Positions 1-11,500 of a stretch of 64,000 nucleotides of DNA are shown piece after piece. Position numbers and translations under genes: made by a program. The notes beneath the pieces were generated by a model. It worked only from the letters and a program-made list of their open reading frames with translations. It was not told the DNA's origin and did no database searches. The stretch comes from Ligula intestinalis (taxonomy: Eukaryota > Platyhelminthes > Cestoda > Diphyllobothriidea > Diphyllobothriidae): positions 46,697,733 to 46,761,732 of the forward strand of contig JAYGXS010000003.1 of NCBI GenBank assembly GCA_036362985.1, in the 5' to 3' direction. How positions within the stretch are numbered: the stretch's first letter is position 1; every line of letters begins with the position of its first letter.

Positions 1-450
1 GCCGGTACTTATTGATGCCGAATAAATATAAATAACGAGAAGTTGTACCGAACTGGTAATTTTTCCTAACTTTCTGTCAGCATCTGAAAATAAAACAGCC
101 ATTCAAAGTCGAAATGACGGCTCTGTTCCACCTGGTCCTTTTAAATATTTCAGAAAAAATGACTACCCGAAATTTTACGACTTTTCGCAGGGAATCAAGT
201 TTACAGTCCCCATGAAAGGTGGAAAGCACATCTTTTAAATTGCAGCCGCATAGCTTGTGCTTCTCGGATTTAACTTAATATCAGCGATTACAACCAATGA
301 GACAGTGGTTGACAGAATTTCCTATTGAGCAAATGGTCAGGATTCGGTTTGAAAATCGTCCTGAACTAGGGATTAAGTGTGGCCTTTTAATTATTAAGTT
401 GGTTTGGCAGATTTGCTTGAGTTGAGTTGACCCAAGTGTGAAAAACTCTA
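1..450. other. Non-coding flank, nothing recognised
   Basis: AT-rich sequence with no convincing reading frame, repeat or RNA. It may be part of a Bicaudal-C intron, since the known exons of that gene on the minus strand point this way, but no exon was found here. Confidence 0.3.
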
Positions 451-530
451 GGCATTTGGCGGGATTTGAACTCGCGCATCAGAGAAAGCCTTTGCCGGAG
501 GCTAATGCTCTACCGCTAAGCTACAAACGC
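451..530 (-). tRNA. tRNA-like sequence, probably a pseudogene or SINE head
   Basis: On the minus strand the ends pair as an acceptor stem (GCGTTTG with CAAATGC). An A-box-like D arm (TAGCTTAGCGGTAGAGC) and a T-loop-like TTCAAATC follow. A 5-bp stem AGCCT/AGGCT closes a 7-base loop CCGGCAA, which would give anticodon GGC (Ala). However, U33 is C, three bases rather than one separate the D and anticodon stems, and the T stem has a mismatch. A functional tRNA is therefore doubtful. A related sequence lies at 59608-59690, which suggests a dispersed tRNA-derived repeat. Confidence 0.4.
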
Positions 531-542
531 CCGCTTCACGCC

Positions 543-942
543 NNNNNNNNNNNNNNNNNNNNNNNNNNNNNNNNNNNNNNNNNNNNNNNNNNNNNNNNNN
601 NNNNNNNNNNNNNNNNNNNNNNNNNNNNNNNNNNNNNNNNNNNNNNNNNNNNNNNNNNNNNNNNNNNNNNNNNNNNNNNNNNNNNNNNNNNNNNNNNNNN
701 NNNNNNNNNNNNNNNNNNNNNNNNNNNNNNNNNNNNNNNNNNNNNNNNNNNNNNNNNNNNNNNNNNNNNNNNNNNNNNNNNNNNNNNNNNNNNNNNNNNN
801 NNNNNNNNNNNNNNNNNNNNNNNNNNNNNNNNNNNNNNNNNNNNNNNNNNNNNNNNNNNNNNNNNNNNNNNNNNNNNNNNNNNNNNNNNNNNNNNNNNNN
901 NNNNNNNNNNNNNNNNNNNNNNNNNNNNNNNNNNNNNNNNNN
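543..942. other. Assembly gap, 400 N
   Basis: A run of exactly 400 N marks a scaffold gap of estimated size. Translations crossing it are meaningless. Confidence 0.99.
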
Positions 943-2654
943 GAGTACAACTCGATTTTCCGAAGATCTTCTTTCTTTTCATCATATCATCTCGGAATGC
1001 AACTTACTTCACTTATCCATCATTCTTTGTTTTGCAAAAAATATCTGCTAATAATTTGCGTGAACCAAGGCAAACAAATACTACAAATTTCTTCTCGGCC
1101 ACTCCTACCCACTGCTTTATTAACCGGTATTATCTGATTGATTAGCACTTATCTTAACCAGATGAAGTTATCAGGTGCTTTTTTATCAGATGCGTGCTAA
1201 TGACAATAATTTAACGTTTTTATATTCACTCGTAGAAATGTGAGTTCAAATCACATTCTAGAGATAGACTGCACTAATAGACAGCAAACCACACGGTTTC
1301 AATTTCATGGAAATTTCTGCTGTGAATAATATAAATGAAGACAAGTCAAGCAACCTTTAAATAGCGTCCCACCTAACATTTTAGTCGTAGTGCATCTGTC
1401 ATGTAAACTTCGAACTATATTGCACTGATCGAAGAATGTTTTGATAGTTAAAGTATACGAACAGTAGCTAGTTTAAGCATTCGAGTTTAGGAAGCCATCC
1501 TGAATATGCAAATAAAGCCAGGGCCACGATTCTATTTTATGGTAAGAACTTGCGTTTTCCCGAAGGGGTTGACACCCATAAAACACAGCTTGTGAACGTT
1601 TGGCTAGCGATAACCTTTTCTGTATCATAGGCTGTTAGAACAGTTCAATAAATTACCTCCTAGGCTCTGCCAAAACTATAATCCGCTAGCTTGCAACTTT
1701 GCCCGAACAAAAAACATGACCGCATTCATGTTCTGGGGACTTTTTACGGAGAGCAGGCAAGGTCGTCTGCCAGCTGTGGCCTTTTTCATTCTGTTGATAA
1801 TCTGTTCGTCCGAACTTGAGTTAGGAATTTCATCGAATAGCTATAATTTTCTGCTGTTGTTTCGCGTAAAGTTGTCTCTAACCATAAAGAGTATATATAC
1901 ATCTATTGCTTGGAACCCCACCAGTTGGAAGCAACCGGGCCAAGAGATAGCTAAACTCAAACCCAATTCAAGTAATATGATCGATATTTACTTATGTAAA
2001 TTGCAAATTAACTGAAAAGGTCAAAATTGCTATCTTATATCTGAAACTGGTCACTTCACATCAATCTGACTCAAATTACGTTTGATAGAAACGGCTCCTA
2101 ATATTCAAAAATAATTGAACAGTTAAAGAATATGTTGTCACTCACCACGATGTCTGGTAAGCATTTTCAGGTAACTGAGAACAAGAAACAGGGATTCCAC
2201 GTTGGCCTCGGACGTCTTTATGACCAAGGATTGCTGTTTAAAAGAATAAAGTCAGAATAAAATAAATAAAGAGATTGCTGATCAATGTATTAATCAAATA
2301 GTGATTGACTGCAGTCAGCCACTGTGCCTGCTGCTGTGTTTCAAACAATTTCATACGGAATATAAAAACGATCCAAGCGGTTCTTCGGAAATTTTAAAAG
2401 CGCCATAATGTGTAAGTTGCAAGCGACTATTATTCGCAATCGATGCAAGCTGATTGTGATTGCTCCAAAATAATTGATTTCAGGTTTTTTGACCATATAT
2501 AAGATGTGAATCTGAATATTTATGAAGTCTAGACAAAACTCTATTGCCATGAATAGGCATATTAAGTATCGTTTGTGTACTACTTCCTCGCTGCAGACAA
2601 AAAAACGAAACACCACCTTCAACGGATAAATAGCTCAAAGGAATACGGTACACA
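943..2654. other. Non-coding, nothing recognised
   Basis: AT-rich DNA with short random frames only. It was inspected on the minus strand for further Bicaudal-C exons (region after the second KH domain, SAM domain) and none was found. Confidence 0.3.
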
Positions 2655-3609
2655 ACTACTATAGATTGAGAAGAAGCAGCATCGATCACCGGAATCTGAG
2701 TTTTAGCAGGGAGGGACAGGACTACCAGTGCCATGAGTCCGGAGATATCCGCTTAGGGCAAAATATGAAGGCGCCAGCTCGATGCATCGGTTAACTGAGT
2801 TGTCATCTGACGCCTAGGCTTCAATCAGCTCTCGGCCCGTCTTGCTGCACCCGAAGTCAAGTTAAAATCAAACTCCTTGTGAGACTCTTCAGATTTTGTC
2901 AAAAGACCTACTTTGCCTTTGCTGGAACAACTTATGAACAAATGAAGGGAACTCCAATTGGCTCTCCTATTTCCAGTCTAATAGCAGAATTGGTCCTGCA
3001 GGAGCTGGAAAAGATTGCTTCTCCCAACAGCCCCCGATCTTTTGGCACCGTTACGTTGACGACACGTTCGTTATCGTCAAAAGGAACATGCTGCAGAGCT
3101 TCCATGATCTCCTCAACTCGATCTTCCCAGCTATACAATTCACGTGAGAAGAAAAAAAGGATCAGCAGCTACCCTTCCTCGACGTGCTCGTCATGCGAAC
3201 TCCCGACGGCACAATAGAAACGATGGTCTACAGAAAGGCGACGAACACCAGACAGCTTCTCAGTTTTCACAGCAATCATCCGATGGCTCACAAACGAAGC
3301 TGTATGAGAACGCTGTTTAAAAGCATCCAGACACACTACAGCGACCCGAAAGAAAGAGCGCGGGAGACTTGGCATCTGCGCCATACGGCTACCCTAAAGC
3401 CTTCATAAACCGATGCCTACGGCCCCGCCCTCCGAGGACCCAAACAGAACCACCTCCCACGATTTGGCATGCGCTGCCATATATCAAGGACGTGTCAGAC
3501 GCGACCGAACGTATTGCTGCAGGACTAGGCGTTGGAATTGCGCATCGTCCCAAGGCTACCATGCGCAGCCGGGTCATGAGGATCAAAGATAGGCTAAATC
3601 CCAGTGAAC

Positions 3610-3905
3610 AATAGGGTGTGGTGTATCGCATACCATGTCTAAACTGCCCTGTAAATTACACGGGACAAACTAGACGCATGCTGGGTTTGCGCATATAGGA
3701 ACACAAGTCGGCTGTTTGACGGGATGAGGAATCTTCGCAAGTGGCCGCCCACACCCACGGGGCGGGTCACAAGTTCAACTTCGCAGCTGCGAGGATAATT
3801 GCCCACGCAAGCGGCAAGACGGGCCGAGAGCTGATTGAAGCCTGGGCGTCGGATGACAACTCAGTTAACCGATGCATCGAGCTGGCGCCTTCATATTTTG
3901 CCCTG
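3610..3905 (+). pseudogene. GIY-YIG endonuclease remnant of the PLE
   Basis: Split frames encode VVYRIPCLNC, then YTGQT, and from 3741 an AAHTHGAGHKFNF stretch, which align with the EN domains at 6.6 and 21.0 kb in this window. At least two in-frame stops (near 3698 and 3717) break it. In PLEs this domain nicks the target DNA. Confidence 0.7.
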
Positions 3906-4211
3906 TGCGGATATCTCCGGACTCATGGCACTGGTTGTCCTGTCCCTCCCTGCTACCTTCCCCCCACCCGTATGACGGATAATTGATCTCTCCCCCCCCC
4001 ATGCATTTTGCTCGCTTTCGTAAACAGTTAATTGCCCCCTCTTTTTCTATAGGTTGCTTGCTTTCTTTGCCCCCTTCCCGCTGCAAAAATTTTTCTTGCT
4101 TCCTTTGACGGTTAATTACCCCCCCACCCTGTTAATTTTGACTGCTTTTGTTGACAATTAATTGGTCCCTTCACCCTATAAATGTTGCTTGCTTTCGTTG
4201 ACGGTTTTATC

Positions 4212-4336
4212 GTTGACGATGGACTCTCGCAAGAGTTCAAAAGCTCAGACAAATAAAACTCAAATTCCGGTGATCGAAGCTGTTTCTTCTCAATCTATGC
4301 ACATACCTGGGATGCGAACATTTGCCTCAGTTCGTT
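4212..4336 (+). repeat. Pseudo-LTR tail with degenerate hammerhead core
   Basis: TTGACGA, a stem-loop GACTCTCGCAAGAGTTC, then AAAA and an AAATAAAACTC block. This matches the family-1 PLE tail seen many times in this window. The conserved CUGANGA starts with T and GAAA reads AAAA, so ribozyme activity is unlikely. Confidence 0.6.
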
Positions 4337-4344
4337 ACTACTAT

Positions 4345-5205
4345 CTTATGTCAAAGGGACGATTTCAATGCTAATTTTATTGTGACTTTGGATTCGAATG
4401 GCTATATTGACTTTTGTCCCTACTTGTGTAAATCATGTTTGAATGCTCATGTTAAAATCTATCGCAAAATTCAAAACAGTTATGGTTTCTAGGTCACAGG
4501 GGGATATTCTTCTTAAGGTACTGATTATTTTTGGCACTCTGATAAATTTAGACAGCAATTATTGAGATGACGACTTGATCGCTGTGACAATACTTTAATT
4601 TGCTTGACTTTCCGAGATTCGTCATGGATTCCTTATCAGGTACGTAACTAGAGAGCAGTGGCAGATACTGGCATGCACAACAATTATTCTCTACATGCTA
4701 GCACTTATTTTGAAAAGCCTGTTGGTGAATGGAGATCTGAATTCTATTGGCTGATCATAAAATCATTAATAATTCTAAGGTTGCTACGCTCCTTTACGAG
4801 ATCCCTCGTAACTGTTCGTTTCTTGCATGCTATTCTTGTCATTGGTGTCAAGAGAAGTTATCACCAGGAAACTTTCTACAATTCTGAAAGTATCCGTGCT
4901 TTTTCGTTGGCCGCTGGGTTGGATTTTTAAAAAAGCGAAAACGTATAAAAAACAAGAACAATCAATTCACCTTCAAAAGCTGCCTTTGTTTCGTACGGAA
5001 GCTCAAAGCAACATCGTAAGTGCTCGCCAAACTGCTACAATCGAGGCGCTCCAGGAAGGAGAATTCTTCGTTCGTTATTTCGGTCATCAAGACAATCGGA
5101 AGCAGATTCTAAGGGGTTAAAGGAACGTATCAAGCATCGGTAGCGACACTAATAAGCAAATTTCACGATCCACTTAAGGCAAATTCTGATTATACAAATC
5201 CATAC
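4345..5205. other. Non-coding between PLE and Bicaudal-C exon
   Basis: No recognisable gene. Downstream Bicaudal-C exons (minus strand) were looked for and not found. The frames at 4658-5120 have no visible domain. Confidence 0.3.
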
Positions 5206-5541
5206 CATTATGCATTGTCTGGCAAGATAGACGTTTTCAACGTTTCCCGTAATCGTCACCATGGTTTTTATACCATGCCGTGATTGCAATTCACCGAACA
5301 TCGTTGGGTTAAACTTCGGTAGACACAACCGATGTGGATAAAAGCCGCGCCTGTTTACATCTGAAGTCGATCCTCGCGAAAGGCGTGAAAACAGTGAACT
5401 GCAGATATTGTCCGGGAATTTCACTTTGGCCCCAGTTGTTTCAAAAAGAACATCAGACAACTTTCGTGGAGCTACGTGATTTATAATAAAGGCCTGGTGC
5501 TTCGGTTCGATCTCCAACGTCAGCCAGACAGAAGTTTGGTA
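5206..5541 (-). CDS. BICC1: Bicaudal-C exon with second KH domain
   Basis: 336 nt, phase 0 at both ends. The acceptor is a T/C-rich tract ending CTTCAG before TAC at 5541, and the donor is GTATGG after ATG at 5206. It encodes a YQTSVWLTLEIEPKH start, then a KH with TTGAKVKFPD, and ends VYLARQCIM, matching the second canonical KH of Bicaudal-C. The GXXG loop expected after FII reads NHVAPRKL, so the RNA-contact loop looks lost. A segment of about 40 residues separates KFPD from the last strand, longer than in vertebrates. Confidence 0.85.
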
Positions 5542-8500
5542 CTGAAGGAGAAAAAAGACGAGGATGACTGGCAGTTTCGATTTTTTAAAGAACTAACAGG
5601 GTCAAAATGTGTATTCTCACACTACTTTCCTACTGGGACAGATAGTTAATTTCCGTTGTAAAAACCGTCCTGGCAGTGATCTGAGATGACCATTCCAACA
5701 TTTTAGACACTTTAACAGCGAACTCCCTGGATTTATTTCTGGTTTTCCGCTGACAGAGCTCTCGTAAACGCACATACCCACTTCATGAGTTAATTATCAT
5801 TTATTTTTAGCATTCAAATTGACATACTTTGAGTCTGCGTTAATATTCTGCAGTACTACTAGGAAATTATCATATGTGCGGAAAAGTACCTTTTTCACCT
5901 TCAATGAAACCGTGTACGAGCAAATAAAAGGTACCCCAATGGAGTCGCCGTTGTCCAGCCTGATTGCAGAGGCAGTATTACAGCGACTTGAGGCACTGGC
6001 TTTCGACCACTATCGACCATGGCTGTGGAGCCAGTATGTTGACGACACGTTCGTCATCATCAGTCTAGACAAGATTAAGGATTTCACAGAGAATCTTAAC
6101 TCTATCTTCCCTGACATCCAGTTCACGATGGAGGAAGAAAAAGACTGCCAGTTGCCATTCCTTGACGTGCTGGTTTGCAGAAAAGGCGGTGGGGAACTCA
6201 AAACAACGGTTTGCAGAAAGGCGACAAATACCTCGCGTATTCTGAGTTATCTCAGCAACCATCGCCGCGTAGAAACCCACTGCAGCGAGCCAGCCGACAA
6301 GAAGGCCGAAGTCAAATATCTGCGGAAACTTTTCACAATGAATGGTTACCCGGGCGCATTTTTCGAGAAATGTAGGTGAGGAGCCGAACAAAGAAAACCA
6401 ACAAGAAGGCCAGAACTGACATGCTGGCGAGCAATACCTCATATTGTTGGTGTATCCGAAGAATTCGCTCAACTGCTCAGCGAATTTGGGATTGGCGTTG
6501 CTCACAGGCCAGAAGCAAAATCCGCAGACAACTTATGCGGCCTAAAGACCGAGTTCCCGTCAACCAAAAGTCCGGTGTCATTTACCGCATCGACTGCCTT
6601 TGTGGTCAAGCCAATTATGTTGGCGAAACCGGAAAACGGGTTCTCACGAGAATGCACCAGCATGAACTCGCCGTGCGATGGAATGACAAGTTTTCTTTGG
6701 TAGCCGCTCATGCATCCAAGCCAGGGCACAGCTTCGATTTCGAACACATGCAAATACTGGGTCAGTCAGACAACCGAGTCTCACGCCTCTTGCAAGAGGC
6801 ATTGCAATCACACGCAGATTCAATAAACAGGCATATTGATCTTCCTGAAGCCTATCTCGCGTTGCGCAAAAAAATCGATAGCAGAGTTGAAGGTCAGTTC
6901 CGGCAAACTTGAGTTAAATACACAGTGAGCTGTATATTTTATTATCCCTTGACAATGGCTTCCAGCAAGAGTCCGAAACGTCGGGTAAATAAAATATTGG
7001 TCCCAGAGAACGTCTCTCCTCTTTCTAATGAATTACCTGGGCCTCGCATATTTTGGACTTTTCAGAAAAGCAACTGTTTTTGCTGCTCGAGAAAAGTGCC
7101 CTTATATGTTTACAAAATTGCTGCCGGTTTCGGGTTAAAATTTCAACTTCAAATGTGATTCTTCAGAATTTATGAAGCCTCCCGTTCACCACTAGCCAAT
7201 TATCATTAAAAAATTAAAAATGGCTCCCCTACTAGTCCGGAAGGAGGGAAATAATGTTTAATTCACAAAGCCAAGTGTGTTTGTGAGACAGTTTAGTCAG
7301 TAAGTTATGATATAAAATTGTTGAAAGGGATGTCGAAAGATAAAGATATCTCACAACAAACCCGTTGTTGGATGGATTATCACAACTTTTCAAATACTCC
7401 ACTTCAAAGAAACGATTTATTTATTAATCAAATAAGATTATATTAATTATCTGCTATCTTAACCGATTAAATATGGAGTTAGAGTCCTTCAAAGAAATGC
7501 ATACCCTAGGTACAAGTATGCAAATAGTTTATTGCCGTTATTCTTATTTGGTATTCAATCATCGCTGTGCGAGGATAAGTCTAGCAGGACACTGGACAGG
7601 CCGAGAAACTTTAACCCTTAGAATGTCACGAATTCTTCATCGATTCGAGTAGCGGAAGTCAGTCGCGTGCGTATACTTAGATTTCTTAGCTGTTACATCA
7701 TACATACTATGCATTGTGTCTTATCTTAGAGCCATATAGGTGCCCAGCGTAAGCAAGCCGACGACGTTTTCTTGCAGTTCTTAGAAGGTCCATTGACCGA
7801 TAACTTGACCCTGGCAGTAGCCGAGAGGTTTCGTGGCATATTTCACTTAGGGGGGCTTTTTTCACATGAAACTGTGCTTTTTCTACAGATAACGGCGGAA
7901 AAAGAGGTGGGATGTGCTACTTATCGATTTTGTTGCGCTAGGCGGACAAAGACTCCCATTTCCCCCCTTGCCGGGAATACTATCTACCTATACTACTCGC
8001 TGCTACAGCTGCTGTCATGGTCCGAGATATGAGGTCCAAGACGAAGGCGGAGCGTTAGTGGTCAGTGAACGTTTGTCAATGACTTTCGATATTTTTGCAG
8101 GATTGAAGTCTCTAAGATAAATGATATCACTCCAGTAAAGGTTGGATTCGGATTCGGCAGGCTAAAAATATGATAGAATGTCACAAATACATACTTAATG
8201 GTCTCTGTTCCAATACTTAATTTTATTACAGTATAAGCACCAATAAGCGTTATTTTCTTTTGTTTGTACATATATTTTCCATGCTATAATGGCTAGGTAG
8301 CAATTGCTGGCCCCTTGAGGGCAGTTTCTCGGCGCCACTTTTAATATCTCCGCATGTTTTCAACTCATTTAATGCAGGCAACTGTGGGATACAGTGCAAA
8401 TACACGGAATCTTAAGAATAGCTATTAACTAGCGCCTAACCACTCGTGAGGATACGAGCTTAGCGTCCTTTGCCACATCAGGAAGCGTGGTCTTTATGGC

Positions 8501-11500
8501 CCATAGTTTTGTCTGGAGAAGGACCACGGGTTTGAGATGTGTGGATCCATGGCGTGACCGCTAAATTCTCAGGGAACCAGTGTCTCCTCTGGGTTCCAAA
8601 CTTACCGAAACAAATTCGGGAAGATCGTCTAGTCGTGGCGTTTTTATTTTTACTTAGAAGCGTATCCTAGGCTGAAAAGTCTATGAATCGACTGACGACA
8701 GTAGATTATTCAAGATGCATGGCTCCACCGATAATGGGGACTACAAACTTCCAGCTGGGTGTAAGGAGTTTAAAAAAGACCTCCGAGACAGAGTCATTGC
8801 AAATAACGTACAGTACAGTTTCTCCTTTATTTTGTTTTGCTCAGTACCGGAGACTCACTTCTTATTTTTAAATCATCAGCAATTCGCAAGAATTAATAAG
8901 GGAAATGCAGTACCACCATGCTGAAATCTCACGTCCCGGCAACAAATTAAAAATGTCTTCAGAAGCATATGGAATCTTAAATAGTTTCTACGATAAAAAG
9001 TACGTTTAGTGCACCCCATATAAAAAGCAATATTAACGAGCCTCGACTATTGGATACTTATTATGTACTCCAAGCAGTTTGCCCTGAATGGTGTTTTATT
9101 ATCTGTGACATTATTTTGCCCGAATTAACGTTAGGAAAAACATGAAATAATAGATTGTGACGTGTCTGTAGGTTTACAGTAGACAAAGATTACCATCATG
9201 CCGTTCGGTTGTTGGTAGAAGATAACGTCCACTGCGTGGCGCACAGGACAGACATTTGCTCGATAGACAGCATTGAGGAGGAGCTTAACAAAATCCGGGA
9301 CCTGCTTCGCGCTAACGAGTGTCCTGTGAGATTCCTTACTGGTAATATGGTTGCAAGATACGTAAAACTCACCAAACTCAGTTAGTAAGAAATAACGCTA
9401 TTCCTGAAAGTTCTGCTTCAAAGAGATGCGGCAAATGAACTCCTAGGAAGACGCCTTGACCGTGTCACGAACCTCCCCGGAAGCGAGAATTCAGATATTA
9501 TGCTCAACCAACTCGGACTCAACGGAAAAGATGAGGACAGTTTGCCAGTTCAAATCACATCCATGTGCATCTACTCATTTATTTGGTCCTGTAGAGCGGT
9601 TATATTGGTAGCACAAGTCGGCGCTTATCCAAAGCAATACTGGAACACCTCCCGGTATGGCTATAACAAAGTGAAGTCGGAGGCATAAAAGGCGTTATTC
9701 TGGCCTAAATTGTTGATTCCGGACAATGTGCGGACCCCAAAAGTTGCTTTCCGGGTGATTTCTAAGGTCATAGTTAACTACCCCAACTCCCTGGGTCAGT
9801 GCCTGCTAGCAACAACAAAAGCGGCCGCTATCAGATTGAGGAAGCCGGTCTTGTGTGCACAAAAAAACTTCATGCAAGCTCCACACAACGCATTGCCAAA
9901 GGTCGCTTAACTGCATACACTCTTCGGAGCTCACCCCTTCTTCGCCTGTACCGGCTCCACCACAATCTCTCATCCACCTAGCCAGCCTTCTCTTATTGAT
10001 GTCCTACCCACCCCCCTACCCCCTATGCCCACGCCTTACTTATATGAAAAAACAAAGATTATTCGCCGCATGTTTTAACTTGTACTCAATTGCCATATCA
10101 ATGCACTTACCCGATGACAATTTATTGAAAGCTTACGTACCCCAGCCAACTACTCTCGCATGGAACGTAGACCTGGTGATCCCCCAATTAGCTTTGGGCC
10201 CTACGAAGGTAGCCTGTACTTTTCAATACAACAGTGAAACGCCCTTTGTCCGCAGGCACGATATTATTGTTTTTTTAGCATTGAGTTTGTTTAGTGCATC
10301 GCGTTTGACCTTAGAGATTAATTCATGTGGCCAATAAGCCATAAGGAAAGAGGACACCTGGCGTCGGACAAAGTTCTTTCCTCCAGTGATCGCATCTTTT
10401 TATTCTCCTAAACTGCCTCCTAGAACTCACCCATTAGCTTCTATCAGCAGTTTGTTGTATTTGTCCAAATTTATTGAGACTTTTCTTCCGCTTGGAGTTT
10501 ATTATAAAATTAAGGTGTACTATTATCCGCATTAAACACTCCATATCTTTTTGGGGGCCTTCAGACGAGAAAATAGGCGTCAGCAGATATTAATTTACGA
10601 AGTAATTCCTCGCAACGTTTATGCATGCATTTATGGAAGGGGTTTATGTATACATGGCCTTCAAATAGAACGCCAAGTGCAAACAGGACTAGACAGTTTA
10701 AGACATTATCCAAACTCTTACCGCAAGTTTTCCAAAATGATAGTACAACAGAAAGTGAGTGGCTTCCATGACACTGGCTGCAAACGCGTTGAGACCGCGG
10801 ACGCTGACGACGATGCCCGAGGATAGTTGTGACACCGGTGAGCAGAGTGGAACTACATCAGAGAGTGGATAAAGGTACTGATGTCGATAACTGACTTCAA
10901 CCTGCCACTTTGCCTCAATTTGTTGCAGAACTGGCGAGGCGCGGTAAAGGGCGATGGTTTGCGAGGGACGATCAATTTGGAAGTTATAGACTAGTGGAAG
11001 CATTTGCTAAATTAAGATTGGAAACAGAGTTTAAGTTCAGATACTGCCTCAACTTACCAGTTAAAGTGAAGCAAATAACAAATTCATTTGGTTTTCCAAA
11101 TATATTTGTTATACATACGGTTAAGATAATCGAAAAGTGATCAAGAAAAGTCTTCCTGTAGTACATCAACTGCAGCATATCTGATATAAATCAACCAATT
11201 TAGCAAATAGACAAACCGCCATCAATACAAGCGAACATGTGAGTCTCAAAAAGTAACTGAGAAGAAGACGACTCGATCGCTGGGCCGTCTTCAACCAGTA
11301 AAACGGTAGTCACGTCAAATATCTTTGATTCAGCCCATTTAATTTCATAGTTAAAATCAGCATTACCCTTCACATGTGACCAACAAAATTTCTTTCATAC
11401 AACCAGATATTTAAAAGTTTATTGCTCAAAAGTTGACAGCAATTTTGCGAAGATCAACCGGTCTTGGTTTTAAAGTTTAACTTAACTGAATATTACTTTC

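Larger units (their letters stand above)
2663..4336 (+). mobile_element. Penelope-like element family 1, decayed, with inverted 5' arm
   Basis: Decayed PLE. RT remains start near 2880 (a YEQMKGTPIGSP block) and continue in other frames with a YVDD-like stretch near 3050. EN remains run from about 3610 to 3900 and include a VVYRI...YTGQT stretch. Its 3' tail (about 3820-3955, plus the part near 4250-4310) is repeated in reverse complement at 2663-2853, giving the inverted-arm structure known for Penelope elements. An 8-bp ACTACTAT lies on both sides (2655-2662 and 4337-4344) and could be the TSD. Many stops and frameshifts make it inactive. Confidence 0.75.
5812..7158 (+). mobile_element. Penelope-like element family 1, 5'-truncated, fairly intact
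   Basis: The RT part (5819-6379) holds YEQIKGTPMESPLSSLIAE and the catalytic YVDDTFVII, then LPFLDVLVCRK. The EN part (about 6376-6912) is in another frame, so one frameshift lies between about 6380 and 6530. The tail (6940-7010) carries the family pseudo-LTR motif GTCCGAAACGTCGGGTAAAT. It sits in the third Bicaudal-C intron, opposite to the gene. The N-terminal half of RT is absent, as expected for truncation during target-primed reverse transcription. Confidence 0.8.

Noticed and set aside
438..1145. Open frames spanning the N gap
   Set aside because: Most of the codons are N; they are artefacts of the gap.
5149..5205. Extension of the Bicaudal-C frame past LARQCIM
   Set aside because: A GTATGG donor follows ATG at 5206 and the following residues lose family similarity, so this is intron readthrough.
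9260..9910. Separate host genes in the 9.2-9.9 kb frames
   Set aside because: All pieces align in order with the family-2 PLE endonuclease at 43 kb.
10698..10721. C-terminal end of the minus frame after HFGKLA
   Set aside because: GTAAGA donor at this point and exact phase match to the next exon show it is intron.
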